Positions 20,160 to 45,739 of a DNA stretch of 64,000 bases are shown in pieces. The DNA is from Thamnaconus septentrionalis (lineage: Eukaryota; Chordata; Actinopteri; Tetraodontiformes; Monacanthidae): positions 18,721,001 to 18,785,000 of the forward strand of contig CM020511.1 in assembly GCA_009823395.1 (NCBI GenBank). Direction: 5' to 3'. Positions within the stretch are counted from its first letter, which is position 1, and every line of letters begins with the position of its first letter. The notes under the pieces are model-generated. The model had not been told where the DNA came from, made no database searches, and worked only from the letters and a program-made list of their open reading frames with translations. The position numbers were made by a program, and so were the translations under genes.

Positions 20160-22900
20160 TTTAATTCATTTCAATGTGTTGCATGGAAAATAAAACAAAA
20201 AACAAACAAATGTCTATAAGAAAAGATCTTTAAGAAAATGCTATTCATACCTTTGGTGCTGTCTAAATGGTTAAGATAGTCCTTTATCAGTCCCACAGTG
20301 AGAAACATTCCATTTGTATTTCAATTCTCTATTTCTATTTGTAGTTGTTATATTTCCATTCTGTCTTTTTATTTCTATTTCTATTTCTATTTCTATAGCC
20401 AGAATATTAAGTATTTGTGTTGTAAATGTTCTTTATCATATCACTGATATAATGTTTCGTGTTAAGTAATGATTTAGTATTTATTTTCAATTCTTTTTGA
20501 CTCGCATGTGGCCGTAAAAGTGAAAAGATCTAATGAATTGATGGTTTTATAGACATTAAAAAAAATGGAATTAGGATGTTTTTCCACAGCGGCCATTTTG
20601 ACCAGCACTATTTGGATTAATGCAGGTGTTTCTAATGACTGACAGACAAGGTTCCGTTCCAGTCGCTTCAAAGACTCCAGATTACAATTCCCCTAAGTGT
20701 ATTAGCTCAATAGATATGCCTTGCACCTTTAAAATAAACCTGTCCCTTAAAAAAATCTTTAAATTCACCAATGTTGTTGTTTAAACACGACTAGCATGTA
20801 ACCGATCCTCTGAGTTGTAAAATTTGATGCTTAAGCATATTTCATATTTTATTCCGGTGTATTTCCATCAAGCGTTTCCCCATTGGCTTTGTGTTTTAAA
20901 AAAGCATTTGCGTGATATTTTTGGTATGTTTTGTGCTTTGGAAGAAGACAAACATATTTGGGGTTCCCCCTCTGAGCTCAGACCGGGTGAGTGGGCCTAT
21001 TGCATGTTTCCACTTCTCTTCTTCAACACCTTTTACCTTTGACATTTAGGCCAACCAACCCCCCACACACTCCTCTGGAGCGGATGCTACATGTGGGGGG
21101 CCACAGTGACAGTCCCTAGTGGCAGGGGATTTCCCCTACTGGGCGCACATGTTAACCATTATCTCTTGGTATTTTTTATGCATTTGGCTGTGTGTGCACT
21201 TCCAGGGGACTCCCAGACTTGCAGACTGAGGAGGAAGAACAAAGCTAAAAGTGAATAGCTGAATATCATTGCGAAATGTCTAGACCGTATATATCTCCAA
21301 CCTTATGTACCTCTTATATGTGGTTTTTGTGTTCGTGAGCGCAAGTGGGGGTGGGGCATTAAAGGACTCGGGTGCCGTTTGTTTTAGTCAACAGTGAAGG
21401 AAACCAGCAGGGATCTCTCGTCTCCTCTTACCCTCTGCATCTTATTATTTTTCAAAGCAGGTGCAATCAGCACATCCTGGTGGCTTGGTAAACCTTCTAA
21501 CAACTGTTGTCTTTTCTTAATCGAAAAAAGCGTCAGTGTCAGTAACAACATTGATTCTTTTATAAGTTCTGTTTTAGAATCTTACTGTGTTGTCTTTGTA
21601 ATGATGAGCACAAACACCATGGAGACCTGAACTGCGGCAGCTAAATTCGCTTTAGATTGGTTTTATTGTCTGTACCTGTGGCACTGTGGGGCAGTCAAAG
21701 GTGCTGTTGCCTGAAACGTGGTGAAGTTCAATTGAGTTTTCCTCCAACAATGCAGTCAAGTTGGGTTACTAGTGCCAATTACCTATGCATAGATGTGACT
21801 ATGCTATTTTTGCAACTATCTGTGACCTCTTTGCACCAAATCTTTCAAAAGGATTGCTGAGTGGAGAAAAGCTATTTAAAAAAGACTCAAACTAAACATA
21901 AAGGCGCAGTGAGTCTGCTCCTCTTCATTCAAATGCGTACTTTTCTTTCCAGCAGGCTTAGAGAGAGTGTCTTACATTTCTAAATGGATTGGGATGTGTT
22001 AAACCCTGTTTGTGTGCCTATGTGTCTCTGTGTATACGCGCGCGTATGCTCATATGTATGCGTGTGTGTGTGTGTAAATATGTTCTAATGGGACCTCTAA
22101 TTAAAACTCCGGGGGTATCTGCTATCTGTCAGCACTGATCGATTGGCCAAGAGACTGACAGCTCTCCGTGTGCGTGTGAGTGTGTGCCAGTGCTCGTGCT
22201 CGTGTGTGTGCGTGCGCGCACGCATGCGCACAAGAACGAGCGTGTGTTCCCGCTGTCAAGCGCCTCTCTGTTCGGTGATCGTTTCACTTGTCGTTCAAAG
22301 GTGTCGTTCTGGTAGAAACAGGATAAAAACCTGCTCGCTGCCTTGCGCTGCGGCAATATGGGCCTGGAAGGTCTTCTGTGTCGACCTGTGAGATGCTGGA
22401 TAGTGTGAAACACCTGGAAATACAAGATTCACCTCCCGGTCGCCACTAAAGGCAATTTTAATTCTAGTTCCTAACCCTTAAATTAGACTTTTATTTTTAA
22501 AGCTGAAGGTTTTTGTTGCTATGTGTTGTTTCACAAGGTTATTCTTGTGTGCAGCCTGAACTTTATTCTGCTGCACTTCCGGTCTTTTCTATACGCTTCT
22601 ATGTGCTGCTATTTTTTTTAAAAACCCCAACAACTGCTAACTATTAGTTGCTTGCATTGTGTATGTGTGTGTGCGCGTGTGTTGCTGCTTCCACGAGAGG
22701 GTGAGTGAGTGATGGCAGTGACAGTATAGACGGCATGTGCTGCGAAATGTCACCGTGGCGATCGATGGTGTTTAACGAGGCTGGAGGCTGATCTGGACCT
22801 CATGCTAACATGAAGCTCTCGTCTTCTGCCTCCCTTGCTCTCCTAATCCCCCTCCACTCTCGGGTGAGATCCCGAGGGTCCCTCAGGAGAAGGACCAGGC
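20160..22900. other. Intergenic, stx17 to nr4a3
   Basis: No exon recognised. It holds a (TTTCTA)n tract at about 20340-20397, AT-rich sequence to 21 kb, and GT-rich simple sequence at 22050-22075 and 22160-22240. The short frames here show no conserved domain. Confidence 0.6.
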
Positions 22901-22932
22901 CTTTTACCTGTCAAGAGGTTTTTGTGTTTGGC

Positions 22933-22937
<5 letters not shown>

Positions 22938-22970
<33 letters not shown>
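22938..22970. repeat. (CA)n microsatellite
   Basis: Short pure CA tract in the region downstream of nr4a3. Confidence 0.9.
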
Positions 22971-22971
<1 letters not shown>

Positions 22972-23099
22972 ATGCGTACGCACAGAGAGACAGAAATGCA
23001 ATTTGAATCACCTCAATATTTGTGCTTTTTTTCATTTGGTGTTTTTGTACTCCTAGTGGATGAAGAATGAAATACGGGACACAGTCAGGCAGAATAATC

Positions 23100-24820
23100 A
23101 GAACTAGTTTATGATTTCAAAGTGCTGAACAGAAAAATCCAGTGAACCAAAGAGAAAGAAAACAGGAAACTCAAACCAAAGAGGGACATTGAACTTTTTT
23201 TTTCTCCATTTTTTGCGTCTCTTCTTCAAAAAACAATGCACAACTCGTACCACAATATTTGAAAAAGCTAAAAACACTTCAAAATATTAGTTTTGTATAT
23301 ATATATATATATATATATAGATATATATTTATATATATATTTATATCTATATAATTTGCTTTTTTTTTGTATTTCAAACTGCTGCCGTGAGAGTGGGTGG
23401 GTGCCAGAGGCCCGGGGAGATCCCCCGCCGAGCCGCAGTCTGAGACACACAAACACAGGTCGAGCTGTTTTGACAGGCGACGGCAGCTCTCGACAGCTTT
23501 TAAAACACACCATGCATATGATCCTGGCTTCTCTAAGCGCACACACACAAATACAGTTTGCAGCCAAGTTCCTTCCGCGCTCTAACGCGGCCTCCGCCAT
23601 TAAAAAAAACAAAACAAAACAAAAAACATAGAAAAGAAAGCATGACTGCGGAATGTTTCAGCCCCTGGATGTACAGCTATCTTACGAGCACCCTCCTCCT
23701 CCTCTCCCCCGGTTTCCCCCCCGTCGCACGGTGCGGGAAAAGAAAGGGACGCAGGTACAGGGTGTGTGTCTGTGCTTCTAGCCCTTCTCAGGGTGTAAGT
23801 GCTTCAAAAGCCAATTTCTCGCCCTTGCCCTTTAGTCCGTCACTCCTCCTACTCGACCCCTGCCACGAAAATTGAGTTAACGAGAAAAAAGATTTAAAAA
23901 AACTTTAAAAAGAAATAAATGAAACAGACGTTCTAGCGTGAGGTCAAGTCTGTGTGACTCAGTCATCCGTTGTTAGTGCCCAGGACCTGGTCTGCTCTCT
24001 AGAGCCAGACGGAGCCTGCCTTGTGCTCTCTCTCCCTCTCTCTCCCTCTCTCTCCCTCAGCTACTGACAATACAGGACAGGTGACAAAATAATTTAGAGT
24101 TTGAAATTAAGCCGCACCGTCTCCCGCCTCCATGTTTTTGGCGCTTGAGAAAACCCGGACCTCCAGAGGCCGACTCGGCAGCTACTTCCACGTGTTGAAA
24201 TATCTGCTCGCTGCTCTGCGGGGAACAGCCCCCTCCCCCTTACCTCCTCCTTCTCCCCTTTCACGCTGTCGGCAGGAGGAACTAGAACATGGGCGGTGAC
24301 TTCATGTTTCGCTGGGACATGGTTGAAAACATTTGATCACGCTCGGACACCTTCCCCTCTTCACCTCTTCTGCAGACCTCGGGCAAAACCAGAAGACGGC
24401 GCTCAGCATTCTTTCTTTTCTGAGCTGAAGCCCAGACGAGGAGGAGACGGCCCAAAAGTCATTTTTCCGTCATCCATCTCGGCCTCATCTTCCTCCCCCG
24501 TGCGAGAAAAAGAACAGGAGGGTCAGATTGTAAGTGGTGAAGCTTTCGGAGCAAAAATTGTCTTTGATACTGGTGAGAAACGTTTGTTTTTTTTCTTTCG
24601 GTTGTCCGTGAAAAATGTTTGATTGTCTCTCTCGACCCCACATCAGCCAGAGGGGAGTGAGTCTCTTCCTTGATTTGTGCACGAGCTCCTCGAGGTGGGA
24701 TGGAGTCGAGGGAGAAGGGGGGCAGAAGAAGAAGAAGAAGAAGAAGGCCTAAACGGGACACGACGGTAGTTTATTTTTTTTCTCTTCTGAAAATTTCTCT
24801 GCGCGCTCAGGCCGAGCCCC
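23100..24820 (-). other. nr4a3: Probable nr4a3 3'UTR and flank
   Basis: Follows the nr4a3 stop. Minus-strand AATAAA occurs at 24770-24775, only 46 bases after the stop. The family normally has longer 3'UTRs with AU-rich elements; ATTTATTT in gene orientation occurs near 23913. A (TA)n tract lies at 23298-23352. The true end cannot be fixed. Confidence 0.4.
23296..23352. repeat. (TA)n microsatellite
   Basis: Imperfect TA and TATTTA repeat followed by a T-run, downstream of nr4a3. Confidence 0.95.
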
Positions 24821-37387
<12,567 letters not shown>

Positions 37388-38548
37388 GTCTGTCAAGGTG
37401 GAGGGGGGTGGGGTGGGGTACAGCAAACACACAGGAGTTAGAACTGTCGGGCAGATCAGACACATAATCCAAAGAATTTAAAAAAAGAAAGCTCTTCCAA
37501 GCGTTAGTAGAGGAAAGCTGCAAGGCAACAGCTGCAGGGCGGCCAGGAAGGAAGTTTAATCACTGATTAGTGAACAGATTTTGTGACACTTTAAAAGAGG
37601 CCCAGAGAAGCACATTGCAGGATAACCCTGGAGTAAACCGACAGTTTATAGAGAACCTCTGCGGTGAAGTATGTGCAAATAGGATTGGTTTGATATTGTG
37701 GACAAAATATTTTTTTTTTTTAAATATTTTTTGCATATTTAAACAAAAACAAGCAGATTATTAAACAACTGTTGTATCCAGGATTTTGTAATCCTTCTAA
37801 ACTCACATTCAGTAGGAAACAACAACCAAGTTAATGTCTTGTTTTAGATAAATCTTCCATCTGACTGAAAGTTCAGAGGAGAAACATTCAGATTTTGCAC
37901 CACATCCTCAAAGTTCACCAAGCTTGCAGCTCAGCAGTGCAAAGATCCAATCCAACCTACAGTGCACAGAGTGTGTGTGTGTGTGTGCCTGCGTGCTCGT
38001 GTGTGTGCGTGCCTGCGGGTGTGTGGGTGGGTGTACGCTGGTTAGTCAGATGGCAAAGCAGATAAATTAACATTTAATAACAATGGAACCTCATGGTGGT
38101 GCTGGACTCGCGAACACACACAAACACGCGCACGCTCTTTTTCCTGATGCACTTCTGTTCCATTCACACCACCGCCTCACCTCACACGCTTTATGGTCTC
38201 CCCCTTATCTCTGCGCCCTTACGTAATTTGACCCACCTGCGTGTACGTGCGTTTTATGAGCTCACACACGTGTGCGTACGTCCAGTTTCGCGTGTGTGTT
38301 TGCACGTTCAACTAAACACACAGGCCCGCTTCCCATTGACGCCCGGCGTGCGCGAGCTCTGCCGTAATCGCCCCCGATCCTCTCGCGTCATGTTGCCCTA
38401 ATCAAATACGGGACGCGCCGTGGCCCTGCTGTCCGCAGAGCATCCTATAATACCTTCATCCTCACCTGCTCACAGGCGGAAGAAGAAGTTGGTGTCGGAG
38501 AAGGAAAACAAATACGAATGGGGCGATGTAGCCTATTATTCCATCAAC

Positions 38549-38604
<56 letters not shown>
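38549..38604. repeat. (AAT)n microsatellite
   Basis: About 18 AAT units; the poly-Asn frame across it is an artefact. Confidence 0.97.
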
Positions 38605-38605
<1 letters not shown>

Positions 38606-39309
38606 CGTTCATTAAAAAGATCCCTGAACATTTTGTCAGGATATAAATGTGCTTGATAGTCAATATCATGTCACTGATGGCAGAAGCAGAATGACACATT
38701 AATTTCAGCCTCTGTGATACAATTAAATTGTACCTGACAGGCAGCAGGCGTTTTGCCTGTTTTAGGCCCTGCGGCCTCAGAAAACAAAAGAGTGACTCAA
38801 AGAGTTAATTAAGTCAAAGTGGGACGAGACTACAACACTTTTTTTTTTTTTTTTTTTTTTTTTACGTCTCAACATATATATTTACTACGTTGTACTGATT
38901 TAATTCATATTCATGGTCGCTTAAAAATAACATTTTACATTCAAGCAGTATACATCGAAGGATTCTGGATAAAAATAAGCTTTTAAACTGAAATCAGATG
39001 AATCCACTCGAGGTTATTTTCCATCAAAATATACACTGAGCAGACCCTCGCTGTCTCTCAGTGGGGCTGTTAAAATGGCAGCTCCTCAAAAAGAAAGAGA
39101 AAAAAAACTACGCAGGATATGAGTCAAGCTGCAGCCCTACGTGTTCTTGACGTCATTATTTTGTTCCCTCAGTAAGTGACCATGAGGCTATTCAGCCCAC
39201 ATGGAAAAACACATGTGCAACCATAAGAGGCGTCATGGGGGTTTTCTGGGCTCAACCTAAAGACTTGAGCGAGTGAGCCGGGGCAGCAGGCGGAGGAAGA
39301 GATTGACAC

Positions 39310-39314
<5 letters not shown>

Positions 39315-39344
<30 letters not shown>
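39315..39344. repeat. (GA)n microsatellite
   Basis: About 15 GA units in the nr4a3 5' intron. Confidence 0.95.
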
Positions 39345-39348
<4 letters not shown>

Positions 39349-41084
39349 AAAGAAGCCATGTGAAGGGGGGCGGGGGCTACACAGTGGTAAACTTTGTGGC
39401 TCTCTGTGTTATGTCACTAGGTCAAACCTGAGATCAGTGTTGTGCATTAGTGTCAGCGTGTGTGGCATAAAAGACTTATCGCACCTGCCATTTACATGCA
39501 GCTATGAAACGTTGCTGTTGACAGCTGACAGCTAAATCATGCTTAATGGACTCTGATGTCTGTGTGTGCGTGTGTGCGTGCATGTGCGTCAGGTGAAGAA
39601 AGACGCTTTAGGTGGAGTTGTCTTTTTATACACAAATGATGTAGGCCCTCACGCGCGCGCGCACACACACACACATTTGTATTTTCACCACTAGTCATCT
39701 TCAAGATGTGTCAACATGGACCTGCATGCGTTCATTCTGCCAATAACATGAGCCCTTATCCTCAGAGGAACCTGTAAAACCACTTGTGTCTGCAAACGTC
39801 TCATCCTCCTTTTCATTTGGTGGTGAGTCTAGTCTTCACACACACACACACACACACACGCGCGCGCGTGCACACACACACTTCCTTAAAAGTCTGTGTC
39901 CTCCTGTGAGACACACTCAGCCGTGCAGTTTTGAAGCAACGAAATCAGTTAGGAACCCATCCCAACACCACCATCAGATTGCCCTTGTTAAACGTGCATG
40001 CGCTTACAGAGAATGTGTGCATATGCATATGTGCGTGTGTGCGTTGTGTGCAAGCAGCAGGACAGGCAACCGAAGCAGAGTCAGACACAAGTGGTGCAGC
40101 GCAGTGAGGCAAAGGGAAACAGTCTCTAACCTCGAGGTGTGCATTTCAACTGGACAACCTGCAGCTGTTCCAATAACTGAGTGCGCCTGTTCATTGTCAG
40201 AATGCCATAGATCTACCAAATAAAAACATGATGTTGCAGACATGAATAGAAATAAAATTAAAATATAGTTATCACAAGACTCTGTTTGGGCAGTGGGTAG
40301 CAATTGAAATGATTTTAAACCAGTGGCCTCAAACAGAGCCCTCCTCGTTTTAGAACACCACACACAAAGTTCACCACTGCAGACAGGTACATGTAAAATA
40401 TAAAAACAATTTGAGGGAGTTTGGCCATTGCTCCATTTTTCAAAGGGAGATATTAAATAACTGGAATAGTTTGAATTGATTTGGGAGGTTCACCATAAAA
40501 TACAATAGAAACGTTTTTAAATACATTTTACTTGTGAGGGCGTTTCAGTATCAGGTTGAGTAAGGAGAATTGATGTCTGACTTTTCAACCCACAGTTTCT
40601 GATTGCGTGTCTGCATCAAGATTCTTTTTTTTCTCTTTAGTCTTTAATTGTTCGTCACAAAATTGAAACTTCAGCTTGGCACACTGTGTGAAAATACATA
40701 CACACTCATACACATACACGTACACGCACTCATACAAGAGCATGGATCCGAGAAAATATCAACAACATAAAAAAAATATGACTGCCTGCTGATATTTTTG
40801 GAAGCAATGACTGTTTCATTTTTTTAAGAAAATAATTGAAGGGTAGAAAAAATAACAAATAGGTCCAAACTTGTATAAAAGAATACAACAACAACAAAAT
40901 CCAAAAATGAATTCCAACAAATCTAGACATTACACGGAAAGCAACATCAGTGCATCAGCAGCAGCTGAGTGCAGAGAAACAGCTCGGAACAAAATGTCAA
41001 AAGGCAGAAGGAACAAAAGAAAAATAACACAGACTGCTAAAGGTTTATTTTAGTATTTGAAGGTAACGGGCTTGTGGACTGTAC

Positions 41085-41163
41085 CTGGTGAAAGGGCTTC
41101 GCGCTGAATGGTGCTGGATGTCCGGGATTGAGAGGTGGCGTGGCTGCGGCCGGGACAGGGCAC
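41085..41163 (-). other. nr4a3: Candidate nr4a3 non-coding exon 2
   Basis: On the minus strand TTCTTCTCTCCTCCAG forms a very good acceptor, and 79 nt later CACCAG is followed by donor GTACAG. The segment has no ATG, as suits a 5'UTR exon joined to the coding exon at 37389. Mammalian NR4A3 also has upstream non-coding exons. Not confirmed by transcript data. Confidence 0.45.
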
Positions 41164-42242
41164 CTGGAGGAGAGAAGAATCGGCGGGCGTCGCTGAGGAA
41201 GTGACCGACCGCCTTGGCTCCGAGCTCGGCTGGGCGCGCTCTTCCGAACCTGTGTCTGCATGCAGGAAAGATGTCCCGTCATGAAGCGGTAGGCGGCATT
41301 AAAAAGAAACTTCATCTCCCACTCAGCGATCATCCTAATTTCTGCAAAAATGTACAAAAAAAAAAAAAAAAAAATACCCCTGACGACACTCACTGATAGG
41401 AATGAAATCTTGGGACGCGCAGAGCCCGTCGCACGACGCAAATTCAGTTTAGTTATTAGTCATTACATTTCCAAATATTTAGAACATTTGCAAAAGTACA
41501 GACAGACACAATCTACCCACAATTTACCTCTCACCCCAAAAAAGAAATTATTTGTTTACAAATTTAACCTGACCGATTTAGTCAAATGGGATGGATGAAG
41601 CGTAGGAAGATGAAAGTACCAGAAAATCAAAAAATCAAAACGAACTTCAGATACTGACCAAACTGTGTAAATAACATTTAACCACACAACTACGTGGAAA
41701 ATGATCCGACGGGAGCATAAGTTATCGCACAATGAATTTAAAAGAGATCAATTTCAACATTTAATGTGTCACCAGACACTGGTCGTGTACAGAGGGGGGG
41801 AAAAAAAATAGTGGACCAATGAGGACAACTGAGCTCATTTCTAAACTCGCACTTACGTGGTCGACAGGTTTCCCTCCTAAAGTTAATTTGCCTTGAAATT
41901 TCGACATATTAAATCTGGCAACGCAATTCGCTGCGCCCCCCCCCTCCCCCCGCCCCCCGCAACACCCTTATACGTACCCACAAAAGTGACAACTTTTAAA
42001 AAAGCGGTCTGCACAAATGCCTCCGCGCCATCACTTTTCTTGGCTCTGATCACCGCGGTGTTCGCCCGCTCGGGGTTCATCCAGAGGGAAAAGAGAAAGA
42101 GAAAATGTGGCCGATTCGGACTTTGGAAAAGTAAAGCAGGCGGACCCCTGCGCTCCGTGCGCCTCCAGCTCCCTGACTGCAGCAGGACGCACTGAGGCCA
42201 CTGGATTTCAAGGCCCAGAGCTCCCCCTTTCTGTCACACGCT

Positions 42243-42282
<40 letters not shown>

Positions 42283-44102
42283 CTCTCTCTCGCTCTCCTT
42301 CCCTCCCTCAATCTCTCTCTCTTTAAGCTGGACCCCCTCGGGATACATGGAAGTTGAGAGACCACTCTGTGCGTCCCAAGACTGTGTTTCGACAAGCCAC
42401 AGCCCCTGTAGCGGACACTTGGTGCGAAAGGCACCTGCAGCAGTCTTTGTCTCTGCAGGTAAAAATCGACCACTTGAGTTGTTTGACAAGTCAGTATTTA
42501 ACCACGAGCCTTTATTGGACAATTTCCTTTTCTTGGTCTGGAAATTTTGGTCAGATGGAGTGAATGGCAGAACAAACAAAATCAACCAAACAAATAATAA
42601 TAATTATAATAATCATCATAATAATGATAAACTGGTACATGATTTGGTTAGCAAATGCTTGATTAGTGACGACTGTGACAGTTAAGCCTCCAAGATAACA
42701 TATTCTTTGCACAGATATTTCAGAAAAGTCCAATTTGTCCAACGGGTGTTGTCATGCGCTCTGATGAGCAGCTTTGTGGGTGGATGGATGATAAGTTGCA
42801 ACACAGCAGTATAAGCACTTCAACATTTCCTGCGAAGTGATACAGCCGCAGCCTGCTTTTATTTATTCTACCAACATTTCCTGTTAAGTGAGACAACCAG
42901 TCTGCTTTTATTTAATCTCCCAAACAGAAAATGGGTGCAGCACCGCTGTCTTTTCAAAAGCCGGTCGTAGGGGCTCTGGCCCAGCGCGCACCGGTAACCA
43001 GGAGAACGGCACAAGGGCTGCAAAGCACGCGCCCCGGAGCGCCGGTAGCCCCTCGCAGCAATAACCCCGGACGGCGCGAGGCTTCCAGCAAACAGAGACA
43101 GAGAAAGGGGGACGAGATAAAGGAGTGAGAAGAAAAATATGTGAGTACTGTAAATCAGCCCCTGAGAGGGAGACTGTCAGGGGAGACCGCGCAAGAGCGT
43201 GCGTAAAAAGGGTAAAATCAGCAAGTTAGTATATAACTCGGCGTCAAGTTACTATACTTAATTGACCGTACAGCCCGCTGCCTCGAAAGCATGCAGCTAC
43301 AGAATACAGCCGGCTGTCTGCGTCTCCAGGAAATATTAATGATATGGTTCTTAAGAGTGGATTTCCTGCATTCAGAAGAAGAAGAGGACGTCTCCTCGGA
43401 GACAAACAGCAGCTGATAACTGACCACAGGGCAGGACACTATAGACTAATGTGCATAATCATTATTTTATAAAGGAGGTGTACCCCCTCAAAAGACACCC
43501 GAGAACAATGTTTTTATTCTATAGCCTCACTTTGGACTTCCTTACCGGCGTGCAAGTCTCGTCCACAAACACTTTGTTTACGCTTAAACATACAAGTGCA
43601 GCGGCACTTGATCATAAACAACTCTGGTGACGTTGAAAACACGGCACATGTGAGCTGTGATACTCCTCTCTGCCGCCTCCTGACTCAGTGCGTTAGTTAG
43701 GCGGCCACTGCTCTGCGCCCAAAACCATTATAGTGACTCCACTCTCCATTGTGCGTGAGTGAGAGGCACCTCATTTCCATGACAACCTAAAGGGATATGA
43801 TACCTTCCCCGGCGCAAATTAAATTCAAATCCAGCTTCATTTGCTCTCTTGAGAAGGCTATTATAGGGGAGCGCGCGCTCGCACACACGCGGCCAGATGA
43901 GCGACAGCACACGCGCGCCGCAGCGCAACAATATCAACAGGTTGAGACGGACGAAAGTTGGGCAGAGGGAAGATTAACAAGTCGCAGAAGTTAAGTGGAG
44001 ACGCGAACACTCGGGCGTAACACAAGCGGGATGGACGCGCTTCTCTTGCTTGTGCCGGGCACACACACACAGTGTCACACGCACTCATTCATTCAGAGTT
44101 TT
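41164..44102 (-). other. nr4a3: Proposed first intron of nr4a3
   Basis: No exon recognised. Contains an A-run at 41356-41373, a CpG-rich block at about 42960-43090 (GCGCGCACCGG, CGCGCCCCGGAGCGCCGG) and TAA/ATA-rich simple sequence at 42593-42627. Confidence 0.45.
42241..42292. repeat. (CA)n-(CT)n microsatellite
   Basis: CA tract running into a CT tract, in the interval between the two candidate nr4a3 5'UTR exons. Confidence 0.95.
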
Positions 44103-44108
44103 ACTCAC

Positions 44109-44490
44109 TGGTTTGCTGTGGAGGTTCCGTCTTTACATGTGGTATTAACCTCGCATCAAGTGTCCGACGTCCATCCAGAATAATCACCAAAAGCGAAAAA
44201 GTAAAGAGACCAAAACGCACCTAATACGCGCTTAGTAAAAGTGGCCGGCAGCATGGGCGACGAGAAAGTATTTTCTCTCTTTTTTTCTCTAAAGTATACT
44301 AAGTTCGAAAATTAAAATAATTAAAAAAGAAAGATATTAAAAGTATTTTTTTTAAAAAGAAAAAAAAGAGTCCTCGTAAAAATATGAGAAATTCTGCCTC
44401 TTTCCCCCGAGTGTGCCGAGTGTCTCGGTGCTGATGAGAGAGTTTTGCAAGTGTGGAGCCGCAGTGCGAGTTTGTTTATGTGCTCTGTCT
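44109..44490 (-). other. nr4a3: Candidate nr4a3 non-coding first exon
   Basis: Bounded on the gene's 3' side by donor GTGAGT (44103-44108 on the plus strand as ACTCAC) after AGCAAACCA. The 5' end is set roughly from an AATAAATGCT TATA-like motif at 44511-44520 and CREs just upstream. No long reading frame is found. Confidence 0.45.
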
Positions 44491-44510
44491 GAGAGGAGAA
44501 AGTCAAATAG

Positions 44511-44595
44511 AGCATTTATTGGGCTCTGCCTCCACATACAGAGGATGGTATGCTGGTACGTCAATTTGACGTCATGGGAGAGGTGACGTCACTCA
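44511..44595 (-). promoter_or_regulatory. nr4a3: nr4a3 core promoter with three CREs
   Basis: Two perfect palindromic CREs TGACGTCA at 44567-44574 and 44584-44591, and a TACGTCA half-type site at 44557-44563, lie within 35 bp. They sit upstream of a TATA-like AATAAATG on the minus strand. NR4A genes are classic CREB-driven immediate-early genes, so this is the best promoter candidate. Confidence 0.65.
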
Positions 44596-45739
44596 AAGTA
44601 GAGTCTCTCTTCCTCACTCACACTCCTCCCCCTCGCTCTCTCTCTCTCTCTTTCGCTCTCTCTCTCTCTCGCTCCGTAAGCGTAAGCCAGAGTCGAAGGG
44701 AAAGAGAGGATCAGAGAGAGCGGGCTTGGTTTGATGGTTTGCAGGGCGAGAAGCAGTGGGAGAGCCGTAGGGCGAGTTCGCGCTTTAACTTTCATTGAAG
44801 CGTAATTGAATGAGGAAATAAAATTCTGTCAGTCTGAAATCGAAAATTTCAGTTTGATTCGCACAAGAAGTGACGATTCTGCTGTAGATGTGTCATTTAC
44901 AGAGCTATTCTACAACACATATATATGTATATTCAAATATTTAAGTTTCTTTCTTCGCCACGATCTTACTAGAAATATTTGTGCAGTATTTTGAAATTGT
45001 ACAGATTTCAGTTTGACAATTGAGAAAATCAGGTCAAGACACAAAATTATGAAAATGCAAAAGTTTTGGTCAAAACAAACTAAAAACTCACAAATATATG
45101 TGAAGTCAACTTTGTACTGTGTGTTTACAACTTCAAACCTGTGTCACCTATGGCAAGAGAGAAAGTATTTTGGAGAGGTTTGCAACAGCATGAAGTTTCT
45201 GGTAAATTATATCCTCAACTTTTGCTACATTTTTAAATGACAACAAATCATGTCTGTTTGTAATGACGTCAACATAACATCAAGCCAGACTTCTTCACTA
45301 AAATGTCAAGATATGATTCTACCCTGAAGTATAAATGTCCAGATTAGTCATATTTGTGAAACAGAATTTGATTTCAGTCACAGAGTACTAGCTGATTTTG
45401 TGTTTCTTAAAAATCGAGTTACATGTTGTCCAGACTGGCCTGACCATAATGTATGCTCATTTGACACAGCGTGTTAAAAACTATAGCCTGTAGCAAATGT
45501 ACCAGTTAGATAAGAAGAGTGACTCAAGTTGATTTAACTTAGTCAGACAGGCGGTGGAACATATCTGGAATGAATCTCTCGGACTCATTTACTTTCATGA
45601 ATTAGGTCATGGAGGGGGGGGGTGGTTGGAAAACCAACAAATAACAACACCCAGTCGAGGCAGCCACTCAAAGTCCACACAACACGGCAGGAAGCCTCGC
45701 TCCTCCGAGAGAAAACAAAACGACACGTCGCGCCCGGCA

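Larger units (their letters stand above)
37390..41084 (-). other. nr4a3: nr4a3 5'UTR intron
   Basis: Lies between the coding exon and the proposed non-coding exon at 41085. It holds an (AAT)n tract at 38549-38604, a T-run at 38840-38863, a (GA)n tract at 39315-39344, CA tracts at 39660-39674 and 39838-39860, and a full CRE at 39148-39155. Confidence 0.55.
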
